This document shows positions 50,691 to 63,500 of a DNA stretch of 64,000 bases, piece by piece (position 1 is the stretch's first letter; every line of letters starts with the position of its first letter). The DNA is from Pseudomonas fluorescens (GTDB lineage Bacteria; Pseudomonadota; Gammaproteobacteria; Pseudomonadales; Pseudomonadaceae). Location: assembly GCF_000968015.1 (NCBI RefSeq), contig NZ_LACH01000001.1, positions 219,629 to 283,628 on the forward strand. The letters run 5' to 3'. The notes beneath the pieces are model-generated. The model did no database searches and was not told the DNA's origin. It saw only the letters and a program-made list of their open reading frames with translations. The position numbers and the translations under genes were made by a program.

Positions 50691-52836
50691 TGATCTGCCC
50701 CTTCTTCAACGCTTCCATCACGGCGGCTTTCGGGCCGTCGGCGAGAATCTGCCCGCGGTCGATGACGATCAGACGATCCACCAGCGACAACAGCGAAGCC
50801 CGGTGCGTAACCAGCACCACGGTTTTGTTTTCAACCACCGCTGCGAGGCGTTGCTTGAGGCGTTCTTCACCGGTGTTGTCCATGGCGCTGGTCGGTTCGT
50901 CGAGCAGCAGGATCGGCGGGTTGAGCAGCAACGCACGGGCCAGGGCGACGTTCTGGCGCTGACCGCCAGACAGGTTCTGCCCACGCTCGCCGACTTGCAG
51001 CTCATAACCCTGTGGGTGCAGACGGGCGAATTCGTGGACGCCGGCCAACTCGGCCGCTTGCAGCACCATTTCGTCTTCGACATAGCGCGCGCCCGACACC
51101 AGGTTGTCGCGCAGGGTGCCGGCCAGCAGCTGGATGTCCTGAGCCACGTAGCCAATGTTGTGGCGCAATTCGCTGACGTCGATCTGACGGATATCGACGC
51201 CATCCACCAACAGGGCGCCGTCGTCCGGCTGGTAGAGACCTACGAGCAGTTTGGCCAGAGAGCTTTTCCCCGAGCCGCTGCGCCCGATGATGCCGATCTT
51301 CTCGCCGGGCTTGATGATCAGGTTGATGTTCTTCAGCGCCGCGTTCTGTTGGTTCGGGTAGGTGAAGTTCATCTGCCGGCATTCGATGGCGCCTTGCAGC
51401 ACCTTGCGACTCAGTGGACGTTCCTCGAAGTTGCGCTCTTGCGGCAACTCCATCATCTGATCGACCGAGGTCATGGTCACCCGCGCTTGCTGGTAACGCG
51501 TCAGCAGGCCGGACAGCGAGGCCAGCGGGCTGAGCGCGCGACCGCTGAGCATGTAGCAGGCGATCAAGCCGCCCATGCTCAGGTGACCGTCGATGATCTG
51601 GTACACGCCGAAGACGATCATGATCACGCCGGCCAGTTGCTGGATCAGCAAGGTGATGTTCATCGCCAGACCGGAGAGCATTTTCACCCGCAGTTCGAGG
51701 CGGCTGAGGGTGCCGATGGTCTGCTCCCACTGATATTGGCGTTCGCTTTCGGCGTTGTTGACCTTCACCGCATCGAGACCGGCGAGGGTTTCGATCAGGC
51801 TCGACTGCCGCTCGGCGCCCAGCGCCATGGTCCGCTCCATGGTCGCCACCAGCGGTTTCTGCAGCGCATAGCCAATCAGCAAGGCAATCGGGAACGCCAG
51901 CACCGGAATCCACACCAGATGCCCGCCAAGAATCGCGATGACCATGAAGATCAGCAGCGTAAACGGCAGGTCGATCAAACTGGTGAGGGTCAGCGAAGCG
52001 AGGAAGTCCCGCAGGCTCTGAAACTCATGGATGTTCTGGGCAAAGCTGCCGACCCGGGCCGGGCGGTACTTCATGGCCATGCCGACGATGCGCTCGAACA
52101 ACGTGGCCGAGATGATCAGGTCGGTTTTCTTCCCGGCCAGGTCCAGGCAGAGACTGCGCAGGCTCTTGAGAATCAGGTCGAACAGGTAAGCCCCGGTGAT
52201 GCCGATGGCCAACACCCACAGGGTCGATTCGGCCTGGTTCGGCACGACGCGGTCGTAGACGTTCATCACGAACAGCGGCGCGGCCATGGCAATGATGTTG
52301 ATCAGGAAACTCGCGGCGATGGCGTCGGCGTACAGCCAGCGCGACCGCTTGAGGGTGTCGCGGAACCACGAGCGCGCGCGGGGGATCAGCGTGCCGTGAT
52401 TGACGTCGAATTTGTGCTGGGGTTGAGCGAAGAATACTTTGCCGATGTAGTCATCGGCCAGCAGTTCGCGGCTGACGACACTTTCGCCACCGTCGCTTTC
52501 ACTGGTCAGCAGGCGCGCCTGGTCTTCACCTAGCCAACCGAGCAGGACGGCACTGCGACCGTCCTTGAGCAGCAACAGTGCCGGCATGGCAATCGCCGGG
52601 ATCTGTTCCAGTTTGCGTACCAGCACCCGCCCTTGCAGGCCGGCGCGAGCGGCTGCGCGCGGGAGCAATTCAACGCTCAGGCGCTGCTTGGGCAACGGCA
52701 GGCCGGTGGTCAACATCGCGGCGCTGGCCGGTTTCTGATGCAGGGTGCAAAGAGCCAGCAAGCCGTCCAGTAGTGGATCGTCGTGCAGCGCGCGTGGATC
52801 ATGAATGAGTTGAACTCGACTGACTTCTGATTCCAC
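50680..52836 (-). CDS. lapB: type I secretion ABC transporter LapB
   Basis: A 718-residue ABC exporter. Residues 1-130 form a C39-like domain without the catalytic Cys, as expected for adhesin exporters. Six spans follow, then the ATPase with Walker A GRSGSGKSS, signature LSGGQRQNVALARALL and Walker B ILLLDEPTSAMD. I prefer GTG 52836 (MESEVSRVQL) as in other LapB proteins; GTG 52845 is three codons upstream. It drives secretion of LapA through LapC and LapE. Confidence 0.92.
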   Translation of the reverse strand: MESEVSRVQLIHDPRALHDDPLLDGLLALCTLHQKPASAAMLTTGLPLPKQRLSVELLPRAAARAGLQGRVLVRKLEQIPAIAMPALLLLKDGRSAVLLGWLGEDQARLLTSESDGGESVVSRELLADDYIGKVFFAQPQHKFDVNHGTLIPRARSWFRDTLKRSRWLYADAIAASFLINIIAMAAPLFVMNVYDRVVPNQAESTLWVLAIGITGAYLFDLILKSLRSLCLDLAGKKTDLIISATLFERIVGMAMKYRPARVGSFAQNIHEFQSLRDFLASLTLTSLIDLPFTLLIFMVIAILGGHLVWIPVLAFPIALLIGYALQKPLVATMERTMALGAERQSSLIETLAGLDAVKVNNAESERQYQWEQTIGTLSRLELRVKMLSGLAMNITLLIQQLAGVIMIVFGVYQIIDGHLSMGGLIACYMLSGRALSPLASLSGLLTRYQQARVTMTSVDQMMELPQERNFEERPLSRKVLQGAIECRQMNFTYPNQQNAALKNINLIIKPGEKIGIIGRSGSGKSSLAKLLVGLYQPDDGALLVDGVDIRQIDVSELRHNIGYVAQDIQLLAGTLRDNLVSGARYVEDEMVLQAAELAGVHEFARLHPQGYELQVGERGQNLSGGQRQNVALARALLLNPPILLLDEPTSAMDNTGEERLKQRLAAVVENKTVVLVTHRASLLSLVDRLIVIDRGQILADGPKAAVMEALKKGQISVA

Positions 52837-52878
52837 GCTCGGCACTCTTGGCTAACAATTGAACAATGAAGGTTCTGC

Positions 52879-54231
52879 TCAATTCAAACCGGGCAGTTGA
52901 ACCTTGGGCTTCACGTCGTTTTGCACAACGGATGCCAACGGTGCGACCACTCCCTGGCTCTTGAGCAACTCGCCCATGGTCGCCTTGATTCGGTACTGAG
53001 TAAATAACTGAATGTTCTTGATCTCCGCCAGGCGACGAGAAGCCGAGAACAGCTCGTTTTCACTGTCGAGCAGGTCGAGCAAGGTACGCTCGCCGAGGCT
53101 GAACTGCTTCTGGTACGCGGTGCGCACACTGGTGCTGTGATCGACATATTGCTGGGCGATCGGCACCTGGGCATTGGCGTTGTTCAAGGCATTCCAGGCC
53201 AGACCCAGCTCTTCGTTCAACACGCGCAAGGCGTTGTTGCGAATATCCAGTGCCTGGTTGGACAGGTAGGACTTGGCTTCCAGATCAGCCTTGTTGCTGC
53301 CACCGGCATACAGATTGAAGCGCATGCGCAACATGGCCTGCCATTCATTGCTGTGACCGTTCTGGCCGTCGAGATCGTTGTCGGCGGTGCGGCCTAATTC
53401 GGCATCGAAGCGCGGGTAGAAGCTCGACTTGGCGGCGTCGTACTGTTTCTCGGCAGCGGCGATGTCGGATTCGGCGGAACGCAGGATCGGGCTGTTTTCC
53501 AGCATCTGCGCCCGGGCTTCATTCAGGTTGGCCGGCAACAGCGCCATGAAATCGGAAGGACGCTCCAACTGATCGGGCATCTGGCCAACGGCGCTGAGGA
53601 AGTTGGTCTCGGCGTCAGCCAGGTTGGTTTGCTCGGTGATCAGGTTGTTGCGGGCCTGAGCCATCCGCGCTTCGGCCTGATCGAGGTCGGCGCCGCTGCC
53701 CACGCCGCGCTGGGTGCGCAGTTTGATCTGATCGAAAATTCGTTCGTGGCTCTTCAGGTTCTCGGTCGCCAAGCGCACGAATTCGCGGCGGGTCAATACG
53801 TCGAGATACACCTGCGCAACGGTAAGCGCAGTGCGTTCGGACGTGCCCAGCAACGAGTAGGCGCGGGAATTAACGGTGGCTTGTTGACGCCCCACTTCAC
53901 TCGACGTCGCAAACCCGTCAAAAACCATTTGCGACAACCGCACGCTCGACTCGCTGCGATTCAGGTTTTCCCAGTGATTGTTGTTGCCGGCGGCACGCGT
54001 GGTGACGTTATCAGTGCCTTCGCGACCATAACCGCCCAGCAGATCAACCCGTGGGAGGTATCCACCTTTTGCTGCCTTTAACTGATAATCCGCGGCCAAT
54101 CGGCTGTTAACGCCTGCCTGGATTTCCGGATGGACATCCAGTGCCTGTTGCATGGCTTCCGGAAGGGTCTGCGCCTGAACAAAACCGGCGGCAAGGACAA
54201 AGGGTAAAGCCGTGAGCAGGTGCAAACGCAT
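52879..54231 (-). CDS. lapE: type I secretion outer-membrane channel LapE
   Basis: A 450-residue TolC-type channel. The signal peptide (LHLLTALPFVLAAGFVQA) is followed by QTLPEAMQQALDVHPEIQAG and two OEP repeats. ATG 54231 begins the signal; the longer frame to 54300 is in the intergenic region. It is first in lapE-lapB-lapC, divergent from lapA. In the Lap system LapE both exports LapA and retains its N-terminal retention module at the cell surface. Confidence 0.9.
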   Translation of the reverse strand: MRLHLLTALPFVLAAGFVQAQTLPEAMQQALDVHPEIQAGVNSRLAADYQLKAAKGGYLPRVDLLGGYGREGTDNVTTRAAGNNNHWENLNRSESSVRLSQMVFDGFATSSEVGRQQATVNSRAYSLLGTSERTALTVAQVYLDVLTRREFVRLATENLKSHERIFDQIKLRTQRGVGSGADLDQAEARMAQARNNLITEQTNLADAETNFLSAVGQMPDQLERPSDFMALLPANLNEARAQMLENSPILRSAESDIAAAEKQYDAAKSSFYPRFDAELGRTADNDLDGQNGHSNEWQAMLRMRFNLYAGGSNKADLEAKSYLSNQALDIRNNALRVLNEELGLAWNALNNANAQVPIAQQYVDHSTSVRTAYQKQFSLGERTLLDLLDSENELFSASRRLAEIKNIQLFTQYRIKATMGELLKSQGVVAPLASVVQNDVKPKVQLPGLN

Positions 54232-54590
54232 TGTTGGAATTTCCCGGAATTGCTTGTCTTGAATCACTGCAGAACGTGCCGCTGCATCGGATGATGACAA
54301 CCGGAATGACCGCTTGTCGGAAAGTTGGATTTTGGAACTGCATCACACTCTACGGGGCAGGTCGGCACCGAAATATCAATGTGACATTACGGAGGCGAGT
54401 GTTTAGGATGACCGGCAGAAGGTCAATAGTTTGGCATAAAGTTTATAGCGAAAAAATATAGCCAATTTGTTGACGAATAACCGCGTCAAAGTTGTGCCTC
54501 TAATACCTTGAAAGTACGTCCAGACTGGTTTGGCAAACACGCCGCCAGGTCCATGGAAGTCAACTGAATGCGACACCCGGAGAGTCTTCA
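54232..54590. promoter_or_regulatory. lapE-lapA divergent intergenic region with FleQ-like box
   Basis: A 359-bp AT-rich region without a gene. GTCAATAGTTTGGC (54422-54435) matches the FleQ consensus GTCaNTAAAtTGAC at 10 of 13 defined bases; FleQ controls lapA in P. putida. A dyad TTGACG-N8-CGTCAA lies at 54470-54489. GGAGAG (54579-54584) is the lapA ribosome site. Promoters could not be fixed with certainty. Confidence 0.45.
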
Positions 54591-57500
54591 ATGAGCAGTG
54601 TTGTGGCCATCGTCAAAAGCATTGTCGGTCAGGTTTTCGCGGTGTCCCCAGAGGGCGTGCGCCGCGTGCTCGTTGAAGGCGACCGCTTGTTTGTCGGCGA
54701 TCAGGTAGACACTGGCGCGGCAGGTGCTGTCACGCTCGAACTGGCTGACGGCCGGACCCTGGACCTGGGCCGCGACACTCAGTGGAGCGGCAGCGATCCG
54801 GACTCCAGCACTGACCTTGCACAAGCCACTGCACAAGCCGCGCCGTCGGTTGAAGAGCTGCAGCAAGCCATCGTTGCCGGTGCCGACCCGACCACCGATC
54901 TTGAAGCCACTGCGGCCGGCCCTACCGTTATGAGCGGAGGCGGCTCTACCGGTGGCGGTCACAGCTTCGTGGCTCTGGAGGCAACCGCTGGCCGGGTCGA
55001 CCCGACCATTGGTTTCCCGACCGCTGGCATCAGCACTGCCACGTTGGCTGAACAGAACACCCTCGGTGGTCAGTCGGCCAATACCAGCGCCAACGTGCAG
55101 CGCGAATCGACCCTGACCTTGAGCGCCACGCCGACCATTACCGAGGCCGGCGGCGTACTGGTTTACACCGCCACGCTGACCCAGGCTCCGCTGACCGACC
55201 TGACCATTACCCTGTCCAATGGCTCGGTGATCGTGATCCAGGCCGGCCAGTTGACCGGTACCGTCAACGTCCCGCTCGTGCCGAACGACACTGTCTATAG
55301 CGACCCGACCCAGATCAACGTGACCGTCACTGGCACTACGGGCGGCAGTGGCATCATCGTCACCCCGCCGACAACCCCGGCCGTGACCCAGGTCACTGAC
55401 ACCGTCGATACCACCACGGTCACCTTGACCGCCGGCACCAACGTTACCGAAGGCGGCCAGATAACCTACACCGCGACATTGACCAACCCGGCGCAAACGC
55501 CGGTCACCATCACGTTGTCCAACGGCTCGATCATCACCATCGACGCTGGCAAGACCACCGGCACCGTGAACGTCGACACCCCGGCCAATGACGTTTATCA
55601 GAACGACAGCACCGTCAGCACCACGATCACTGGCGCCACCGGCGGCAACTTTGAGAACCTGGTGCCAAACCCGGCGCCGGCCGTGACCACCATTACCGAC
55701 TCGCCGGACACCACCACCGTCACACTGACGGCGGGATCTACAGTCACCGAAGGCGGCCAGATCACCTACACCGCGACCCTGACCAATCCTGCTCAAACGC
55801 CGGTCACTGTCACCTTGTCCAACGGCTCGACCATCACCATCGAAGCCGGCAAAACCACCGGTTCCGTGAACGTCGACACCCCGGCCAATGATGTTTATCA
55901 GAACGGCAGCACCGTCAGCACCACCATCACCGGGACCACCGGTGGCAATTTCGAGCAACTGACCCCGAGCACCGAGCCGGCACTGACCACCATTACCGAC
56001 TCGAAAGACAATACCGGCCTGAGCCTCACCGCCACCGGCACCGTCGTCGAAGGCGGTCAGATCACCTACACCGCCACTTTGACCAACCCGGCCGGCACGC
56101 CGATGACCGTGACGTTGAGCAATGGCTCGGTCATCACCATCGACGCGGGCAAGACCACCGGCAGCGTGACCGTCGGCACCCCGGCCAATGACGTTTATCA
56201 GAACGGCAGCACCGTCAGCACCACCATCACCGGGACCACCGGTGGCAATTTCGAGCAGCTGACCCCGAGCACCGAGCCGGCGCAGACCACCATTACCGAC
56301 TCGAAAGACAACACCGGCCTGAGCCTCACCGCCACCGGCACCGTCGTCGAAGGCGGTCAGATCACTTACACCGCCACTTTGACCAACCCGGCCGGCGCGC
56401 CGATGACCGTGACCTTGAGCAATGGCTCGGTCATCACCATCGAAGCGGGCAAGACCACCGGTAGCGTAACCGTCGATACCGCAGCCAATGACGTCTACAA
56501 CAATGGCAGCACCGTCAGCACCACCATCACCGGGACCACCGGCGGTAATTTCGAGCAGCTGACCCCGAGCACCGAGCCGGCGCTGACCACTATCACTGAC
56601 TCCAAGGATGACACCGGCCTGAGCCTGTCGGCGTCCACCGTAGTGGCCGAGGGCGGTTCGATCGTTTACACCGCGAACCTGACCCACGCGGCCGGCACTC
56701 CGGTCACTGTCACCCTGAGCAACGGCGCAGTGATCACCATCGCGGCCAACGCCACCAGCGGTTCCGTCACCGTCGACGCGCCGAAAGACGATGTCTACAT
56801 TGACGCCGGCAAGGTCAGCGCCACGATCAGCACCGCCACCGGCGGTAACTTCGAGAACCTGGTGCCGAGCACGGTTCCGGCAGTGACCGAAGTGACCGAT
56901 ACGATCAATACTTCGACGGTCAGTCTGACGGCCAACGGCTCTGTGACTGAAGGCGGGACCGTGGTTTACACCGCATCCGTCACCGCGCCAGTGACCGACT
57001 CACCGGTGGTTGTGGCCTTGTCCAACGGCCAGACCATCACCATTCCGGTCGGCTCGAGCAGCGCCAGCGTGAACTTCATTGCGCCGAACGATGCACTGGC
57101 CGGTGGCGGTTCGCTGAGCGTCAAGATCGACGACGCCAAGGGCGGTAACTACGAGAAGCTGGAAGTCGACAGCAAGCCGGCGAATACCTCGATTACCGAT
57201 ACGGCCGACACCACCACCGTTAGCCTGACCGCTACAGATTCCGTGGCGGAAGGCGGCTCGATCGTCTACACCGCCACCCTGACCAACGCTGCCGGCACGC
57301 CAGTGACCGTGACGTTGAGCAACGGCGCGGTGATCACCATCGCCGCAAACGCCACCAGCGGTTCCGTCACCGTCGATGCACCAAAAGACGATGCTTACAT
57401 CGACGCCGGCAAGGTCAGCACCACGATCACTACGGCCACCGGTGGCAACTTTGAAAACCTGGTCAAAAGCCCGGCTGCAGCCGTCACCACCGTCACCGAC

Positions 57501-60500
57501 ACCCTCGACACCTCGACCGTCACCCTGACCGCCACCAGCAGCGTGGCCGAGGGCGGCACCGTGGTTTACACCGCCTCGGTCGGCGCACCGGTGACCGGCT
57601 CGCCGGTGGTGGTGACCTTGTCCAACGGTCAGACCATCACCATTGGCGTTGGCCAAAGCAGCGGCACGGTCAATGCCGTGGTCTCGAACGATGTGCTCAG
57701 CGGCCACGCGCCGTTGACCAATTCGATCACCAAAGTCAGCGGGGGCAACTACGAAAACCTGGTCGCCGATAAAACCCCGGTCAGCACCAGCGTGACCGAC
57801 ACCGTCGACACCACCACCTTGTCGCTGAGCGCCACCGGCAACGTCAAAGAAGGCGGCCAGATCACCTACACCGCCACCCTGACCCATGCGGCCGGCACCC
57901 CGGTGACCGTGACGTTGAGCAACGGCGCGACCATCACCATCGATGCCGGTAAAACCACCGGCACCGTGAAAGTCGACGCACCCAAAGACGACGTCTACAA
58001 GGACGCCGGCAAACTGGAAGTCACCATCCAGGACGCCGCTGGCGGCAACTTTGAAAACCTGGTCACCAGCCCGACCCCGGCCGTGACCAACGTGGCCGAC
58101 ACAGTCAACACCACGCACCTGACCCTCAGCGCTGAAAAATCGGTGCTCGAAGGCTCGAACATCACCTACACCGCGACCCTCACCAACGCCGCGCAAACGC
58201 CGGTGACCGTCAAGCTGAGCAACGGCGAGACCATCACCATCGACGCCGGCAAAACCACCGGTTCGGTCACCATCGCGGCGCCAAGCGATGACGTCTATAA
58301 AGACGCCGGCAAGCTCACCGTGACCATGACGGATGCCAACGGCGGCAACTTCGAAAAACTCGACATCAGCAAAGCGTCAGTGACCACCACCGTCAATGAC
58401 ACGGTCGACTCCACGTCCCTGTCGCTGTCGGCCAGCCATACCGTCAGCGAAGGTGGCCAGATCACCTACACCGCGACCCTGAGCAACCCGACAGACACGG
58501 CCATGACCGTGAAGTTGAGCAACGGCGCCGTGATCACCATCGCCGCCGGCGCCACCACCGGTTCGGTCGACTTCGCTGCACCGGCCAACACCCCGTACAT
58601 CGACGGCGGCAAAGTCCAGGCTACGATTGCCAGCCAGAGCGGCGGCAACTTCGAAAAAGTCGTCACCGACCATTCGCCGGCGGTTACCACCGTCACCGAT
58701 TCTGCAGATACCACCGGCCTAAGCCTGAGCGCCACCGGCTCGGTCGCCGAGGGCGGTTCGATCGTCTACACCGCGACCCTGACCAATGCCGCTGGCTCCG
58801 CCATGACCGTGACGTTGAATAACGGCGCGGTGATCCACATTGCCAAGGGCGCCACCACCGGTTCGGTGAACTTCGCTGCGCCGAAGGATGACGTCTACAA
58901 AGACGCTGGCAAAGTCGAAGCCAGCATCACCAAGACTGCCGGCGGCAACTTCGAGAACCTGGTGGCCGACAAGACACCAGCGGTTACCGACGTGACCGAC
59001 ACCCTCAATACGTCGACAGTCAGTCTGACGGCCAACAGCACTGTGGCTGAAGGCGGCACCGTGGTGTACACCGCTTCGGTCAACGCGCCAGTGACCGGTT
59101 CGCCGGTTGTCGTGACCTTGTCCAACGGCCAGAGCATTACCATTCCGGTCGGCGCCAGCAGCGCCAGCGTGAAATACACCGCACCGAACGACGCACTGGC
59201 TGGCGGCGGTTCGCTGAGCGTGAAAATCGAAGGCACCACCGGTGGCAACTACGAAAACCTGGTGGCGGATAAAACCCCGGCAGTCACGTCGGTGACCGAC
59301 GTCAAAGACACCACCATCCTGAGCCTGAGTGCTACAGATTCAGTGGCGGAAGGCGGTTCGATTGTCTACACCGCGACGCTGACCCACGCTGCCGGCACAC
59401 CGGTCACCGTGAACCTGTCGAACGGCGCCGTGATCACCATCGCCGCCAACGCTACCAGCGGTTCCGTGACCGTCAAGGCACCTGCCGATGACGTCTACAA
59501 AGATGCCGGCAAAGTTGAAGCGACCATCAAGGACGCCAGCGGCGGCAACTTCGAAAACCTGGTGACCAGTCCGGCTGCAGCAGTCACTGCGGTGACTGAC
59601 ACCCTCGATACTTCGACGGTCAGTCTGACGGCCAACGGCACTGTGGCCGAAGGCGGTACCGTGGTTTACACCGCGTCCGTGTCTGCTGAGGTCACCGGTT
59701 CGCCGGTGGTTGTGACCCTTTCCAACGGTCAAACCATCACCATTCCGGTTGGCGCCAGCAGCGCCAGCGTGAACTTCACAGCACCGAACGATGCGTTGGC
59801 TGGCGGAGGTTTGCTGAGCGTCAAAATCGACGACGCGAAGGGCGGCAATTACGAGAAGCTGGAAGTTAACGACAAGTCGGCGGACACCTCGATTACCGAT
59901 ACGGTGGACACCACGACGGTTAGCCTGACGGCTACCAATTCGGTCGCTGAAGGCGGCTCGATCGTTTACACCGCGAACCTGACCCACGCTGCCGGCACAC
60001 CGGTCACCGTGAACCTGTCGAACGGCGCCGTAATCACCATCGCCGCCAACGCTACCAGCGGTTCCGTCACCGTCAAGGCACCTGACGATGACGTCTACAA
60101 AGACGCCGGCAAAGTCGAAGCGACCATCAAGGACGCCAGCGGCGGCAACTTCGAAAGCCTGGTCACCAGCCCGGCGGCGGCAGTCACTGAGGTGACTGAC
60201 ACCCTCAATACTTCGACAGTCAGTCTGACGGCCAACGGCACTGTGGCCGAAGGCGGGACCGTGGTTTACACCGCGTCCGTCACCGCGCCGGTGACTGATT
60301 CGCCCGTGGTTGTGACCCTCTCGAACGGCCAGACCATCACCATCCCGGTTGGCGCCAGCAGCGCCAGCGTGAACTTCACCGCGCCGAATGACGCCTTGGC
60401 TGGCGGCGGTTCCCTGAGCGTCAAGATCGACGACGCCAAGGGCGGCAATTACGAGAAGCTGGAAGTTAGCAGCAAGTCGGCGGACACCTCGGTGACTGAC

Positions 60501-63500
60501 TCTGCCGATACCACCACCCTCAGCCTCAGCGCGACTGACTCGGTCGCCGAAGGTGGTTCGATTGTTTACACCGCCACCCTGACCAACGCGGCCGGCACTC
60601 CGGTGACCGTCACCTTGAGCAACGGCGCGGTCATTACCATCGCTGCTAACGCGACCAGCGGCTCCGTCACCGTCAAGGCACCTGCCGATGACGTCTATAA
60701 AGACGCCGGCAAAGTCGAAGCGACCATCAAAGGCGCCAGCGGCGGCAACTTCGAAAACCTGGTCACCAGCCCGGCAGCGGCGGTCACGGAAGTGACTGAC
60801 ACCCTCAATACGTCGACGGTCAGCCTGAAGGCAACGCCCACCGCAGCCGAAGGCGGCAACGTGGTGTACACCGCTTCCGTGACCTCGAAAGTCACCGGCA
60901 AGGACGTGGTCGTCACCCTGGCCAATGGTGAAAAAATCACCATCCCGGTCGGTGAAAGCACGGCCTCGATCACCGTTAAAGCCCCGAATGATGCATTGGT
61001 CGGCCACGAGCCGCTGACCAACGCCATCAAGGATGTAACCGGCGGCAATTACGAGAATCTGGTCGCCGACAAGACCCCGACCTCAACCGCCATCAGCGAC
61101 ACCCTGGACACCACCAAAGTGACCATGACCGCCAGCGGTCAGGTGCTTGAAGGCGGCAACATCACCTACACCGCCAACCTGACGAATGCGGCCGGCACCG
61201 ACATGACGGTCAAGTTGAGCAACGGCGAAAGCATCGTGATCAAGGCCGGCGACAAGTCGGGCTCCATTACCGTTCCTGCACCGGCCGATGACGTCTACAA
61301 GGACGGCAGTAAAATCACTGTCCGCATCGACAGCACCAGCGGCGGCGACTTCGAGAAGCTCGACGTCAACAAAGCCGCGCACAACACGACCGTCAAAGAT
61401 ACGATCGACACCACCACGCTGAAACTCAGCGCAGATGTGGGCACCGTCAGCGAAGGTGGTCAGATCAACTACACCGCGACACTGAACCACCCAGCGGACA
61501 CGGCGATGACCGTGACCTTGAGCAATGGTCTGGTGATCAACATCAAGGCTGGCGAGTCCAGCGGCTCTGCGTCTTACACCGTACCGAACAACGTCTACAC
61601 TGGCGCAGCGGACGTCCAAACCTCGATCAAGGAAACCACCGGCGGCAACTTCGAAAAACTGGACACCGATCCCTCTGCCGTCGTCACCAAAGTCACCGAC
61701 ACGGCTGACACCACCAACCTGACCTTGAGCGCTAGCGGCTCGGTGCAGGAAGGCGGCCAGATCGTCTACACCGCGACCCTGTCCCAGGCCGCCGGCAGCA
61801 ACATGACCGTGAAGCTGAGCAACGGCGCGACCATCACCATCCTCAAGGATGCGGTGTCCGGCCATGTCAGCGTTGCCGCACCGAAAGACGACGTCTACAA
61901 AGACGCGGGCAAAGTCGAAGCGACCATCAAGGAAACCACCGGCGGCAACTTCGAAAACCTGGTCACCAGCCCCGCAACTGCGGTCACGGAAGTGACTGAC
62001 ACCATCAACACTTCAACGGTCAGCCTGAGCGCCAACGGCACTGTGGCTGAAGGCGGCACCGTGGTTTACACCGCATCCGTCACCGCACCAGTGACCGACT
62101 CACCGTTGGTTGTGACCTTGTCCAACGGCCAGACCATCACCATTCCGGTCGGCTCAAGCAGCGCCAGCGTGAACTTCATCGCGCCAAACGATGCCCTGGC
62201 TGGCGGCGGCTCCCTGAGCGTGAAGATTGACGACGCCAAGGGCGGTAACTACGAGAAGCTGGAAGTTAACGGCAAGCCGGCGAATACCTCGATTACCGAT
62301 ACGGCTGACACCACGACGGTTAGCCTCAGCGCGACGGAGTCGGTCGCTGAAGGTGGTTCGATCGTTTACACCGCGAACCTGACCCACGCTGCTGGCACGC
62401 CAGTGACCGTCACCCTCAGCAACGGTGCCGTGATCACCATCGCCGCCGACGCTACCAGCGGTTCCGTCACCGTCGCCGCGCCGAAGGACGATGCTTACAT
62501 CGACGCCGGCAAGCTCAGCGCCACGATCACCACCGCTACCGGCGGCAATTTCGAAAACCTGGTCAAAAGCCCCGCAGCTGCGGTCACGGAAGTGACTGAC
62601 ACCATCAACACCTCGACAGTCAGCCTGACCGCCAACGGCACTGTGGCCGAAGGCGGCACGGTGGTTTACACCGCTTCCGTGTCTGCTGAAGTCACTGGTT
62701 CGCCGGTGGTCGTGACCTTGTCCAACGGCCAGACCATCACCATTCCGGTCGGTTCGAGCAGCGCCAGCGTGAACTTTGTTGCGCCGAACGATGCCCTGGC
62801 TGGCGGCGGCTCCTTAAGCGTCAAGATTGATGATGCGAAGGGCGGTAACTTCGAAAAACTGAGCATCGACGGCAAACCGGCGGACACCGCTGTCAGCGAT
62901 ACCGTGGACACCACCAAAGTGACCATGACTGCCAGCGATTACGTGGTCGAAGGCGGCACGATCACTTACACCGTCAACCTCAGCAACGCCGCCGGCACTG
63001 ACATGACGGTCAAGCTGAGCAACGGCGAGAACGTGGTGATCAAGGCCGGCGACAAGTCGGGCTCCATTACCATTCCTGCACCGGCCGATGATGTCTACCA
63101 GGACGGCAGCAAGATCACCGTTGGCATCGCCAGCACCGACGGCGGCAACTTTGAGAAGCTCGACGTCAGCAAGACCACTCACACCACCACCGTCAATGAC
63201 ACCACTGACACCACCACACTGAAGCTCAGTGCTGATGTGAGCACCGTCGGCGAAGGTGGTCAGATCACCTACACCGCGACCCTGAGCCATCCGGCCGACA
63301 CGGCGATGACCGTGACCCTGAACAACGGTCTGGTGATCAACATCAAGGCCGGCGAGTCCAGCGGTTCGGTGCCGTATACCGTGCCGAATGACATCTACAC
63401 CGGCGCCTCGCCCGTCAGGGCAGCGATAGCGGACAGTGCTGGCGGCAACTTCGAAAAACTGGACACCGATCGCTCGGCCGTCGTCACCCAAGTGACCGAC

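Noticed and set aside
50668..52533. 621-codon forward frame
   Set aside because: It lies opposite lapB, whose Walker and signature motifs are clear.
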